From Dyella sp. ASV21 (GTDB taxonomy: Bacteria; Pseudomonadota; Gammaproteobacteria; Xanthomonadales; Rhodanobacteraceae): a stretch of DNA of 64,000 bases. Below are positions 34,102-43,513 of this stretch, one piece after another. How positions within the stretch are numbered: the first letter of the stretch is position 1; each line of letters opens with the position of its first letter. The position numbers were made by a program, and so were the translations under genes. The notes under the pieces were generated by a model. It was given only the letters and a program-made list of their open reading frames with translations. It made no database searches and was not told where the DNA came from. The DNA is taken from positions 29,920 to 93,919 of the forward strand of contig NZ_JAELTT010000012.1 in the NCBI RefSeq assembly GCF_016428975.1, read 5' to 3'.

Positions 34102-37100
34102 TCACAGGTCGACGCCGATACCTGCACCGACCGTGGTCATGCCTGCCGTCGCGGCACCACCGAAGTTGATGTGCACCTTGTCGCCTACAGACGTTGCGTA
34201 GCCGACTGCCACTGCGGACTTACCACCTTGGTAGCCCACACCAGCTGCGAGGCGGCCGTTGCCCGTTGCGCTGGCAGATGCGGCTCCCATCTGCGACATG
34301 GCGGTGGCCATCGCTCCACTGCGGTTCACTTGGATCTTCATGTCACGGAATCGGTCGTCAACCGAGCGCGCAAACGTGTTCAGTCCGGACTGCAGATTTG
34401 TCATCTGCTGGTTCGTGTAGCCGTTAGCGGTGTTGATGGCCTGCTGCACCGCTGCGTCCACCTGGCCGACGTTCGCGGCATCTGTCGTCGCGGTACCGGC
34501 GGCAACGTTTGTGATCGCGCGCTCGGCGCCAGAGGCACCTACAGAGACGGTGTTGGCGCGATTGGCGACAGACCCACTGCCGACCGCCACGGCATTCTGT
34601 GCGTCGACCGTTGCGCCCTCGCCCACAGCCACCGAGTGATCGGCGTTGACCGTCGTGTTAGCACCGACCGCAACGGAGTGGTCCGCCACGGCCTTGATCT
34701 GAGCATTGCTCCCCACGGCGGTGGAGTAGTCAGCTGCAACATTAGCCTCACTTCCTACGGCGGTATCGCCATTGCCCGCGGCGAAGCTTGAAGAACCAAG
34801 AGCCGTGGCGTTCATGCCATTCGCGGAAGAACTTCCACCGACAGCTACCGCGTTCGTATTCGGCTGAGTCTTTGCCGGAGTTCCGGTATCTCCAATCGAC
34901 GAACCAGCGGCGAGCGAGCTCTCCATCGCACCCAGGCGGTTGCTGTTGCGAGACAGGACGGTGTCGATGGCGGACAGAGCGTCGGCAACGTTGTTGTATG
35001 TCTGACCTTGCAAGCGATAGCTCGGAGGGACAAAGGTGCCGAACCCAATGGATGCTCCGCCGCCAAGCCATTCACCGATGCTGCTGAGGCTGTAGCCCGC
35101 CGTCTGCTGCACCGACAAGAGTTGGCCAAGGTTCACGGCGTCTGTCGTGGCGGTACCAGCGGCTACGTTGCCAATGACGGTGCCGACCTTTCCGCCCAGC
35201 TCGACTCGCCCCTTTCCCGCGTCCGTGTACCCAACGCCGAGCGTGGACCCGGATCCCACCATGCTCGCTACAGCATCAAGCTGTGAGCGATTCACTGCAT
35301 CGCTCGGTGCTTGTCCATCTGCAACGTTTGTCAGACGGACGGACGTCCCCACGTTGCCAAACGAAATGGCGGAGTGCGACGCATCGGCGTACTGAACCGT
35401 ATTTGCTGCCGCCTGACGGACCTGACCGACGTTGGCCACGTCGGTGTCGTCCATGCCGGCGGCGACATGTGTGATTCGTGTGTCCGCACCAGCATGTGTG
35501 GCGTCGAAGACGCTACCAACCGAATCAAACTGGAGCGAGCTGCTCTGCAGGCTGCTGAGATCCCGGACCACACCCGCGATTGATGTCTGCGTAGCGGCCA
35601 AGTTGATATTGGTCGCATGGAGCTGCGAGCCATTCACGGCATCTGTGCTCGATGACGTCACGGCGCCGGACGCGACGCCCGTGACCGTTCGGTCGCCCGC
35701 TGTCCCAGCGACGCTCACGACGGCACCGTCGATTCCTGCGCCAACTGTAATAGGCTCCCCAGCAGCGGACTGCCGGACAATGCCGATACCCGAACCAGCA
35801 AGCTGCGTGTTGATTGCCGACACATCTGCTTCGACGTGGGAGACGCGGCCCGAAAGCGACGACAGTCCGCTCGCCTGAGTGCTGATGGCGTCCGCATTGG
35901 TGGTGAGCGCCGCGTCTACCTTGCCCAGCGCTTCGCCAACAGACGACGCAGCTGCTCCCTGAATGGTGTACGAGGGGCCACTTAGCGTCCCGTCCGCTCT
36001 GACCGCTGCGCCGCCACCGAGGACGGTGGCAATCGACGCAGCCGAGTTGTAGGCCTGCCCGCCGTTGATTGCGTCCGTGCTTCCGGAGCTAAAGGCGCCT
36101 GCCGCGATACCGGTGAGGACGCGTGCCCCGGCGCTGCCGGAGAAATCAACGCTTGTTCCATCTGTGGCTGACCCGACTGTCAGGTTGGCACCCGGTGCGC
36201 GCTGCTGGACCAGGCCAACCGACGTTCCGTCGAGCTTGCCGTTGATTGTCGCGAGGTCAGATTGCAACCGGCCGATGTCACCCTTGTTAGCGGTGAGGCT
36301 CGAGTCAAGCGCCGACAGCGACGACCCGACATCGTGGTAACCGGTGCCTTGCACGGTGTAGGTCGGTGCGGAGAGCGTGGCGTTGGCATCGACAGTAGCT
36401 CCGCCGCCGAGCGCTGCTGCTAGGTCGCTCGCGTTGCCTTGCAATGACCTAACGGTCTGGCCGAGTTCGCTCACGCGAGCGCCCATGCCGGTTATGCTCG
36501 TCGCTTGGCCAGCAATCGCGGCTGCGTTTGCGGTGTTCGCCTCGTCGAGAGCCCCCAGCGCGGAACCCACGTCACCATGCGGTGTCCCGCCTATCGAATA
36601 GCTAGGCGCGAAAATCGTGCCATCCGGCTTGACCGCTGCGCCACCGCCAATGACGGTCGCAAGCGACGTAAGAGAGCCATAGATCTGGCCGCCGTTTACC
36701 CCGTCAACGCTATTGGCTGCCAGCGCGCCCGCTGCGACATTCGTAAGGCGGCTGCCCATAGGACCCGCGAGCGTGACCGTCGCCCGGGTTGCATCGTCGT
36801 AATGCACGGCGTTGGGATCGCTCACGTTGGCCAGCGCAGTCTGCAGCTGATGCAGATTCACCGCGTCGTACTGCCCCGTGCCGTCGGAGACGTTGATCAA
36901 GCGGCGCTGCATATCCTTGTTGCCGAAAGACACGACGGAGCTTTCCCCTCCGTCGCTCGAGCCACCGCCTATGGCCACTCCGCCGCCGGCCGCAGTGGCT
37001 TGGCCACCGATTGCGACACCACCTCCGGCGCCAGAAGCCTGAGCACCAAGCGCTACGCCCTGCCAACCCGTGTGGGCCTGGTATCCAATTGAGACGCCAC

Positions 37101-39039
37101 CGTCGCCGCCTGGCTCAACGTAGGTGCCCTGCCCGACCATGATCGCCTTATTCGCGTTCACCCCGAAGCCCGCCCTCTGGCCTACAGCAACATTCAAGTC
37201 ACCGATCATGTTGCCGCCGGCAACAGAGCCCACTAACACACTGTTGTTGCTGGTGGCGTTCGTTGCAGCGCCGTTGCCAATGACAACAGCGCTGTCGAAG
37301 GTGCCCCGCGCGCCGGCATTGGTACCAAGCAACTGGCTCTGGTTCGCTGATGTCCCTTGGCCCGCCTGGTAGCCGATCACGTCGCTGAGACTCAGCGTTG
37401 TCGCACCCATCGCCACTTGGTAGCCGACGAGAGTTGAATCGACGACCTTCGCCGCTCCGTTGCCGGCGTTCGTTCCCAGCGCTGTAATTCCGCCGCTACT
37501 TCCCCAGGGGTCCTGCATCGTGGTGGCACCAGCAAGCACGCCACTACCGATGGCAGTGTTGTTGCCACCCAGCAACTTTGAGTACGCCTTCTGGCCAACA
37601 ATGGTGTTGTTATCCGCAAACGGATCAATGGAAATATTGTCGCCAATGGCGACGTTCTGCTTGGACCCTGCACCCTCCGTCCCAATCGCGACATTGGTGC
37701 CAATGGCGAGGTTCGATTCGCCGGTAACAGCGCCCCATCCCACAACCGTGTTGTTGTTCCCAGTGGTATTGCCGCCCGGGCGGATTGTCGTCGCACCAGA
37801 GCACACGGCGAAATTGAATCCAGCACTGAAGTTGCCGAGTGGCCCGCAGTAACCCGCGATCACGTTCCAGCCGTACTGGGTAAACCCGGGATTCGCAGCG
37901 ATAGCAGCATTCATCTGCGCGACGTTCACCGCGTCAGTGTCCTGCTTGCCCGCAGCGACATGAATCAACTGACGGTCCTGCATAGACGAGCCGATGGAGA
38001 CTACGTTGTTGCGGCCGTCATCGTTAGACCAGGCTCCGATGGCGGTGCTCTGATAGCCCGACGTAGATGCCTGGTAACCCAGCGCGCCCGACTGGTAGCC
38101 CGAAGCCTGTGCGTTCATGCCGAACGCGTTTGATCCGTTTGTGCCTGCCTTTGCGCCCGCGCCGACCGCAGTTCCATCAGTGGCACCGTCACCGGTTGCC
38201 GCGTTGTAGCCGATGACGGTGGCATTCGATCCGTTCGATACCCTGGCGTTCCCGCCGATGAGAACCGAGTAGCTCGCGGTGCCGTACAGCCCGGCGCTCG
38301 ACCCGATGACGACGCTGTTCGTGAACTGGCCCATCTGCCCAGCATTGAGACCAATCAGCTGGGACAGAGACACGTTCGACGCCACGCCCGCCCCCGAGCC
38401 AATGATCTGGCTGGACGAGATGTTTGGCGCTCCGGAGCCTGCCTGGAACCCGATGACAGTGCTTGCGCTAACGCTCTGGGCGTTGTTCGCTGCATTCGAG
38501 CCGATGATGTCGGAGATCTGGACGTTCTTTGCCTGATAGCCAGCGCGGACGCCGACGGCGACGTTATAGCTGCCGCCGGTACTCCCGTTCAGTGCTTCCC
38601 ACCCGAGAGCGGTTGAGTAGCCAGCAAGACCCGAACTCAGGACCCCGTTGCCAAGGCCGGTATTGGCGAACCCTTGGACGTTGATGTTGTTACCGACGAG
38701 CACGTTCCAGTCGGCCGTGGTGCTGCCAGAATTCACCAGGGAGCTGATGTTCTGCCCAAGCAGGATGTTATTGCTGCCGGAGGCAGTCAGCGTGCCGCCG
38801 ATGAGCGTGTTGTTGGTCCCATCGGTGCCGGACGCCTGGACCACCACCGATGCGTTGCTGCAGAGGGCGAAGTTGAATGTACCGCCGACGTCCGCGCACT
38901 GTCCGAGCGTCACATTGCCATTGGCATCTGGCACGCCCGCGCCTGCCACAGTTCCAGTGTCCACCGTCCCTCCTTGTGCCATCGCGTTGATGGCAAGAAG
39001 AACGGACACGGCGAGAATCGATCGAGCGAAAGTGTGCAT
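34102..39039 (-). CDS. YadA-like trimeric autotransporter adhesin
   Basis: A 1645-residue type V secreted surface adhesin. A signal peptide (MHTFARSILAVSVLLAINAM) is followed by a head of short repeats of the type AxGxxAxA/NxVxIG (for example NSVVIGSSAGLY and SVAVGANTT). Many neck motifs occur (DAVNVAQMNA, DAVNLHQLQ, STDAINGGQAY, STDAVNGSQL, TDAVNLGQL). Coiled-coil stalk parts and a C-terminal YadA anchor of about 90 residues ending TTVGAGIGVDL form the outer-membrane barrel. The ATG at 39039 gives the signal peptide; its ribosome binding site is poor. It starts 24 bases after the Sel1-repeat gene. It probably mediates adhesion or mating-pair contact. Confidence 0.92.
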   Translation of the reverse strand: MHTFARSILAVSVLLAINAMAQGGTVDTGTVAGAGVPDANGNVTLGQCADVGGTFNFALCSNASVVVQASGTDGTNNTLIGGTLTASGSNNILLGQNISSLVNSGSTTADWNVLVGNNINVQGFANTGLGNGVLSSGLAGYSTALGWEALNGSTGGSYNVAVGVRAGYQAKNVQISDIIGSNAANNAQSVSASTVIGFQAGSGAPNISSSQIIGSGAGVASNVSLSQLIGLNAGQMGQFTNSVVIGSSAGLYGTASYSVLIGGNARVSNGSNATVIGYNAATGDGATDGTAVGAGAKAGTNGSNAFGMNAQASGYQSGALGYQASTSGYQSTAIGAWSNDDGRNNVVSIGSSMQDRQLIHVAAGKQDTDAVNVAQMNAAIAANPGFTQYGWNVIAGYCGPLGNFSAGFNFAVCSGATTIRPGGNTTGNNNTVVGWGAVTGESNLAIGTNVAIGTEGAGSKQNVAIGDNISIDPFADNNTIVGQKAYSKLLGGNNTAIGSGVLAGATTMQDPWGSSGGITALGTNAGNGAAKVVDSTLVGYQVAMGATTLSLSDVIGYQAGQGTSANQSQLLGTNAGARGTFDSAVVIGNGAATNATSNNSVLVGSVAGGNMIGDLNVAVGQRAGFGVNANKAIMVGQGTYVEPGGDGGVSIGYQAHTGWQGVALGAQASGAGGGVAIGGQATAAGGGVAIGGGSSDGGESSVVSFGNKDMQRRLINVSDGTGQYDAVNLHQLQTALANVSDPNAVHYDDATRATVTLAGPMGSRLTNVAAGALAANSVDGVNGGQIYGSLTSLATVIGGGAAVKPDGTIFAPSYSIGGTPHGDVGSALGALDEANTANAAAIAGQATSITGMGARVSELGQTVRSLQGNASDLAAALGGGATVDANATLSAPTYTVQGTGYHDVGSSLSALDSSLTANKGDIGRLQSDLATINGKLDGTSVGLVQQRAPGANLTVGSATDGTSVDFSGSAGARVLTGIAAGAFSSGSTDAINGGQAYNSAASIATVLGGGAAVRADGTLSGPSYTIQGAAASSVGEALGKVDAALTTNADAISTQASGLSSLSGRVSHVEADVSAINTQLAGSGIGIVRQSAAGEPITVGAGIDGAVVSVAGTAGDRTVTGVASGAVTSSSTDAVNGSQLHATNINLAATQTSIAGVVRDLSSLQSSSLQFDSVGSVFDATHAGADTRITHVAAGMDDTDVANVGQVRQAAANTVQYADASHSAISFGNVGTSVRLTNVADGQAPSDAVNRSQLDAVASMVGSGSTLGVGYTDAGKGRVELGGKVGTVIGNVAAGTATTDAVNLGQLLSVQQTAGYSLSSIGEWLGGGASIGFGTFVPPSYRLQGQTYNNVADALSAIDTVLSRNSNRLGAMESSLAAGSSIGDTGTPAKTQPNTNAVAVGGSSSANGMNATALGSSSFAAGNGDTAVGSEANVAADYSTAVGSNAQIKAVADHSVAVGANTTVNADHSVAVGEGATVDAQNAVAVGSGSVANRANTVSVGASGAERAITNVAAGTATTDAANVGQVDAAVQQAINTANGYTNQQMTNLQSGLNTFARSVDDRFRDMKIQVNRSGAMATAMSQMGAASASATGNGRLAAGVGYQGGKSAVAVGYATSVGDKVHINFGGAATAGMTTVGAGIGVDL

Positions 39040-39062
39040 CGGAGGGGCTTCAAGTAGGTGGG

Positions 39063-40160
39063 TTAGAGCTGGGCGCGCAGGCGTTGCAGGGCTGCGCGGG
39101 CCTTCCCGCTGCCGAGTTCTGCGGCTCGCTTGTTCCATCGCGTGGCCTTGGCCAAGTCGACAGCCTGGCCGGCCATGCCGTACTCGTAGAGGGTGGCCAA
39201 GTTCTCCGCGGCCACGGCGTTTCCGTCCTTCGCGGATGTTTCGAGCAGCGCGATGCCAAGACGGGCGTCCTGCGGAACGCCCGTACCGTTGAGGTACATC
39301 GCGGCGAGGTTCGCGCGCGCACTGCTGTCGCCCATCGACGCCGCCTGCCGCATGAAGGTGACGGCGCCGTCGTAGTCGCCCATCGCCACGGCCGCGAGGC
39401 CGCGCTGATTGAGGTCTGCCGCGTTGGGCGGGGTCGGTGCGGCCTTTTGCGTGAGGCGGGCTACTTCGGCTTCCAGCTGTGCGATGCGCGCGTCTTTCGC
39501 AAGCAGCTGCTGGGACACGCTGTCCGAGGCGGCCGTCGGTGCTACCGCGGTGGGTTGGACCGTGGGAACCACCACCGGCGCGCGCAGCGGGTCGGCGTGT
39601 TGTGGCAGCTCGTAGCGAATCGGGGTGGCGCTGCTCACCGCCGCTGGCGTCGGTGCCAGTGCTTCGGGTGTAGGGCCCTCGGGCTGCAGTCGATTCAGTG
39701 CTTCGCGTGCACCCAGGTGGCCCTGAACGGCGGCAAGCGAGAACAGCCTGATGGCTTCCTGCTGGTGGCCTTTCCTTTCCACCTCACGCGAGGCCAGCCA
39801 GTAGGCGGCCGCCGCGTCACCGCCGTCGGCGGCCACCCGAACGAGCGCCTCTCCCCGGCGGACGTCCAGCGGCAGGCCTTGGCCAGAGGCATAGAGGTAC
39901 CCAAGGTGCCAGCATGCCGCTGAGTCGCCATCGGACACGTAGGGGGCGAGCAATTCCTCGGCGCGGTGAGCATGGAGCTTTGCCGACGCGGGATCAGTGC
40001 CCTGCGCCATAGCCTCCCGCGCTTCAGCCAGGCCCTCTTGGCGCGGGGAACCCGCCGAGATCGGTGGGACTGCGGCGTCCGCTTCGTTGAGGAAAGCGCT
40101 TGCACGCGCGAAGCCCGGCAACGACAGAGTGATTGCCAAGGCGAGCAGTGTTTTCCGCAT
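39063..40160 (-). CDS. Secreted Sel1/TPR-like repeat protein
   Basis: A 365-residue protein with a signal peptide (MRKTLLALAITLSLPGFARA). Sel1-type repeats lie at about residues 75-155 (CWHLGYLYASGQGLPLDVRR) and 275-360 (ARANLAAMYLNGTGVPQDAR), separated by a Pro-rich linker and a short coiled coil (KDARIAQLEAEVARLTQK). It is periplasmic or envelope-located. Sel1 proteins act as scaffolds. It is the upstream partner of the adhesin gene, 24 bases apart, so it may assist adhesin export or control, which is inference from the operon. Confidence 0.85.
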   Translation of the reverse strand: MRKTLLALAITLSLPGFARASAFLNEADAAVPPISAGSPRQEGLAEAREAMAQGTDPASAKLHAHRAEELLAPYVSDGDSAACWHLGYLYASGQGLPLDVRRGEALVRVAADGGDAAAAYWLASREVERKGHQQEAIRLFSLAAVQGHLGAREALNRLQPEGPTPEALAPTPAAVSSATPIRYELPQHADPLRAPVVVPTVQPTAVAPTAASDSVSQQLLAKDARIAQLEAEVARLTQKAAPTPPNAADLNQRGLAAVAMGDYDGAVTFMRQAASMGDSSARANLAAMYLNGTGVPQDARLGIALLETSAKDGNAVAAENLATLYEYGMAGQAVDLAKATRWNKRAAELGSGKARAALQRLRAQL

Positions 40161-40280
40161 GGGATAGCCGTGCCGAGTGGAGATTCGGCAAGGCTAGGGG
40201 TCCCGTCCTCGTCTGGAGGGCGGAAACACCTGCATCTTCGGGCTGGGTTTCCCCCTCCGTCCAGTCAAGACCCGTGGTCT

Positions 40281-41231
40281 TCAGAACACCCGATCGATCA
40301 CCCAGTCGACCAGGCCGAATTCCACGACACGGTCAGCAACACCGGTACCGTCCATGATGGTGACGCCATCCTCCTCCGTCCCGGCGAACTGTCCTTTCAG
40401 CGAATGGAATACCAGGAACAGCCGCGAGTATGCGAGCCACTCTCGGCTGCGCTGGATGTACTCCTCAATCTCACTTGCGCTCGTCTGTGTCTTCACCTGC
40501 ACGATTGCCTTCTCGCCGGTGAGTGGCATTTCGAGATCGAGATCCTTGTCGCGCTGAGTCTTTCCGATGTGGCCCACACGACGCCAGCCAGCTCGGGCGA
40601 ACATCATGTCCACCAGCACCTCGAAGTCGATCGGGTTCAACCGCTGGATGAGAGGAATGAGCGCTTCGCGCAGTTCATGGCGCGCGACAGCCACCCTCTC
40701 CACGTCCTCCGCTCGCTCCCCATTGATCCGGCCGAGCAGACGCGAACTTCCCTCGATGGAGCAGCTCGTGCCGCGGTAGCCCGTGACCTTCGTGACATAG
40801 CCAGGTAGGTTGGATTTGCCGAGGCGCACGCCGGCGGCGTCGACGCTACGCCAACCGCCTTTGATCCGACGGAAGGTCGACAGGTCTTCTGCGTCTCCAG
40901 GCGAATACGGCTCCGGCTCACCGGGCTCGAGGAACCCCCAGCACAGATCCTCCCCAACGAACGTTACCCAGAGGATGTCGCCAGGATCAGTCCAGAACCG
41001 ACGAATCTCATTGGCGTCGGTCGTTCCCCTACCCTTGCTCTTTCGTGCCGCCTGCCACGCCGCCGCCAAGTCGTCCCAGCGACCTTCGCGGCACATGGCC
41101 ATGGACTCCGGATCCGCCGTCTCGAACCCGAAGCGGATGATGCCCTCCTTTCGGCAACCCGCCTCCCACTTCCCTCCCGATCCAAGCTTGATAAAGCGAA
41201 TTTCTCGCGGCCTGACCGGGAAGATGCTCAT
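40281..41231 (-). CDS. Mrr-like restriction endonuclease domain protein
   Basis: A 316-residue protein with a C-terminal PD-(D/E)XK domain of Mrr type: NPIDFEVLVDMMFARAGWRR leads into KDLDLEMPLTGEKAIVQVK, giving the Asp ... Gln-x-Lys active site. The N-terminal 150 residues form a separate beta-rich domain (ILWVTFVGEDLCWGFLEPGE) that may recognise DNA or modified bases. The ATG at 41231 has GGAGTAACCC upstream. No methyltransferase or specificity subunit is adjacent, so it could be a type IV restriction enzyme. Its target is unknown. Confidence 0.75.
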   Translation of the reverse strand: MSIFPVRPREIRFIKLGSGGKWEAGCRKEGIIRFGFETADPESMAMCREGRWDDLAAAWQAARKSKGRGTTDANEIRRFWTDPGDILWVTFVGEDLCWGFLEPGEPEPYSPGDAEDLSTFRRIKGGWRSVDAAGVRLGKSNLPGYVTKVTGYRGTSCSIEGSSRLLGRINGERAEDVERVAVARHELREALIPLIQRLNPIDFEVLVDMMFARAGWRRVGHIGKTQRDKDLDLEMPLTGEKAIVQVKTQTSASEIEEYIQRSREWLAYSRLFLVFHSLKGQFAGTEEDGVTIMDGTGVADRVVEFGLVDWVIDRVF

Positions 41232-41285
41232 GGGTTACTCCGATGGTGGAGCCCCTTTCTGCCAGCCAACGCCCCTCCGGCGCAA

Positions 41286-43298
41286 CTAGTCGCCTGGCTG
41301 GCTGGACACTGACCGCCCGGAGAAGTAGTCCCAGTGCGGCATCACCGACTCGATCAGCTCCACCGTCAGGGGCACACCGAAGAGCATGGTCTGGTCCGCG
41401 CCGGACTGGGTACTGGACTCGGAGCCCAGATCGCCGGTGCCCCGCTGCTGGAGATCCATTTCGGCCAGCTTGAAGCCGTCGGTCGTGGACAGCACGGCAT
41501 CCAGGCGGTCACGCGTCTTTGCCGAGATTGGGCCAGGGCACCACAGGTGGCAATGCCCCTCCCCACCGTTGCGCGCCACGCGGCCGCGCAGCTGATGGAG
41601 CGTCGTCACGCCGTACCGGTCCGGATGCACCACCACGATGTCGAACAGGTTGGCCACCGAAATGCCCACCTCGACGACGGTTGTCGTCAGCAGTATCTGC
41701 GCCCGGCCATCGCGAATGTCATCGATCGCTGCCGCTTTGACTTCATTGAGATCCTCACCCGTCATCGCACGGACGCGACCAGGGTACTTAGCCTCCCAGC
41801 GGGGCAGAGCCTTCTCGATGCTGTGCCTGTCATCGATGCCGCCGGCCTGTGGCGTCTTCTTCCCCCTGTCCTTTCGCGCACCCTTGAGAGCGCCGTCGTC
41901 AGTGGACTCGCGCTTTGGATAGATGACCATCACCGGTCGCCCTGCATTGATAGCGCCGGCCACCTGCCGGAACATCTCCGCGCCATCGCCTTCCCAAAGG
42001 TACGTGTGGATCGTCTTGGGCGCGTGAGTCTCACGCATCGGGAACACCGCAACCTTGCCGAACTGGATCAACGCCTGCGTCCGAGGAATGCAGGTCGCGG
42101 ACATTTCCAGGAGGTGCGTGTTGGCGGCGACGTAATGCTCGCGCTGGGCGCGGGACCATCGCTGCTGCTCGTCAACGACCACCAAGTCGAACTGGCCAAG
42201 CTCTCGGGTAAGCACGGCGCTGGTTCCCACGACGACCATTGCTGTGCTCGCATGCGTGTCGTCGTGGTTGTCGGCGACCAGGCAAGACGTGATGTCGGGA
42301 TAGAGACGCGCGAACTCCTCCGCGAGCTGCACGGCCAGCGGATATGTCGGGGCCATGATGATCGTGCGGGCGCCAACATCGGCAAGCGCAGCTGCAAGAA
42401 CGAGGGCGACCCAGGATTTCCCGGTACCGACATCCGCAGCGAGGATCGCGCGCATCGCCACGGGCTCTGCCAGCTTCGCTGCAATACCCTTCACCGCCGC
42501 GCGCTGATCGTTCGTCAGCGGATGTGGTAGCTGGGCTACGCGGCGACCAAGAGAGCGCACCGTGTGCGCAGTGGCACGGCGCGACTGGTGTCCAGAGTGC
42601 TTGCGATGAATGGCAGCCAGCGCCGCCAACTCCATGTAGGCGCGGCGAGCGTGCTCACCGGACGCTGCACTCGAGGGTCGGTGCGTCTCCCAGATCAGCC
42701 CTTCGATCGTCCAGTCCGGACAGCCAACAGAGGTGAGCAAGTCTGAAATGGGTGCGATGGGTTCAAGCTGACTGATGACGTGCTGCGTGGCGCGCGGCAC
42801 GTTCGGGCGCAGGTAGCCGGCGACTACCGCGCGCACTCGCTCTCGCGTATCGCCGCCCTTTCGGCCCGGATACGTTGGCCGCGCATGACCTCGCCAGTGG
42901 GCATCCACGATCTCTTTGCATGTCAGGTGGAGTCCACCTTGCCAGGGCTTCGCGACCACGAGCATCAACAGCTCAACGCCTTCCGTGATGCCCTTGCCGA
43001 GTTCTGGATCTTCCCCGTAAAGCGTGACCGTGTAGCGGCTTCCCGTCTCGTCGACGATCTTGAAGCGCACGCGATCAATGCCGCCGCTGCACCGCGTCGG
43101 TGAATCAACGGCGACAACCTCGACCGCTGTAGGCACGCCATGCTCCAATGACTCAACGGTCCGGTACGGTGCTGCAAAATCATCGTATCCAACAGGCAAG
43201 AGCAAGGGAATCTGCGAAGGCCGCTCGACGCCAAACGCCTGCAGCGCAGCGATGGCCGCACTATCCGCATTGGGCTTAGATGCAGTCGCGCTGTCCAT
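41286..43298 (-). CDS. RecG-like DNA helicase
   Basis: A 670-residue SF2 helicase resembling RecG, which remodels branched DNA and replication forks. A wedge-like OB region (about 75-135) precedes Walker A ADVGTGKSW, a DEQQ box (VVVDEQQRWS; RecG usually DEQH), a motif VI region HQLRGRVARNG, and a late RecG-like QQRGTGDLGSES. The family is normally about 690 residues. The ATG at 43298 overlaps the stop of a 53-residue membrane protein as TAATG, which fixes the start; the GTG 45 bases upstream lacks a ribosome binding site. Confidence 0.88.
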   Translation of the reverse strand: MDSATASKPNADSAAIAALQAFGVERPSQIPLLLPVGYDDFAAPYRTVESLEHGVPTAVEVVAVDSPTRCSGGIDRVRFKIVDETGSRYTVTLYGEDPELGKGITEGVELLMLVVAKPWQGGLHLTCKEIVDAHWRGHARPTYPGRKGGDTRERVRAVVAGYLRPNVPRATQHVISQLEPIAPISDLLTSVGCPDWTIEGLIWETHRPSSAASGEHARRAYMELAALAAIHRKHSGHQSRRATAHTVRSLGRRVAQLPHPLTNDQRAAVKGIAAKLAEPVAMRAILAADVGTGKSWVALVLAAALADVGARTIIMAPTYPLAVQLAEEFARLYPDITSCLVADNHDDTHASTAMVVVGTSAVLTRELGQFDLVVVDEQQRWSRAQREHYVAANTHLLEMSATCIPRTQALIQFGKVAVFPMRETHAPKTIHTYLWEGDGAEMFRQVAGAINAGRPVMVIYPKRESTDDGALKGARKDRGKKTPQAGGIDDRHSIEKALPRWEAKYPGRVRAMTGEDLNEVKAAAIDDIRDGRAQILLTTTVVEVGISVANLFDIVVVHPDRYGVTTLHQLRGRVARNGGEGHCHLWCPGPISAKTRDRLDAVLSTTDGFKLAEMDLQQRGTGDLGSESSTQSGADQTMLFGVPLTVELIESVMPHWDYFSGRSVSSQPGD

Positions 43299-43459
43299 TA
43301 CTGGCGCTTCTCGTCCTGTGGCGCGGGCGATTTGGATTGCCACGGTGCAACTGCGCCATGTGTGCGCCGATTGACTTCACGGCGCGCGAACCCGAGCAGC
43401 ATGCCAATGCCGAAGATAATCAGCAGTGCCACCACGACTACAGAGAATAGGAATGACAT
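43298..43459 (-). CDS. Small membrane protein (53 aa) coupled to recG-like gene
   Basis: The frame from ATG 43459 to TAA 43298 encodes MSFLFSVVVVALLIIFGIGM and onward: one strong membrane helix at residues 3-23, then a basic and polar tail (FARREVNRRTHG ... PQDEKRQ). Its stop overlaps the RecG-like start codon. No family recognised. It might tether the helicase to the membrane or only ensure coupled translation. Confidence 0.65.
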   Translation of the reverse strand: MSFLFSVVVVALLIIFGIGMLLGFARREVNRRTHGAVAPWQSKSPAPQDEKRQ

Positions 43460-43513
43460 AAGGACTCACGCATGAAAAAGGTGCGGGCCGCGAAGCCCAC
43501 ACCTAATGGATTG

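Noticed and set aside
34102..39039. A possible tandem DNA repeat array or CRISPR
   Set aside because: The repeats are degenerate protein-level head and neck motifs without constant direct repeats or unique spacers.
34171..39057. Several plus-strand frames opposite the adhesin gene
   Set aside because: Repetitive antisense of the Gly/Ala/Val-rich adhesin; composition is not protein-like.
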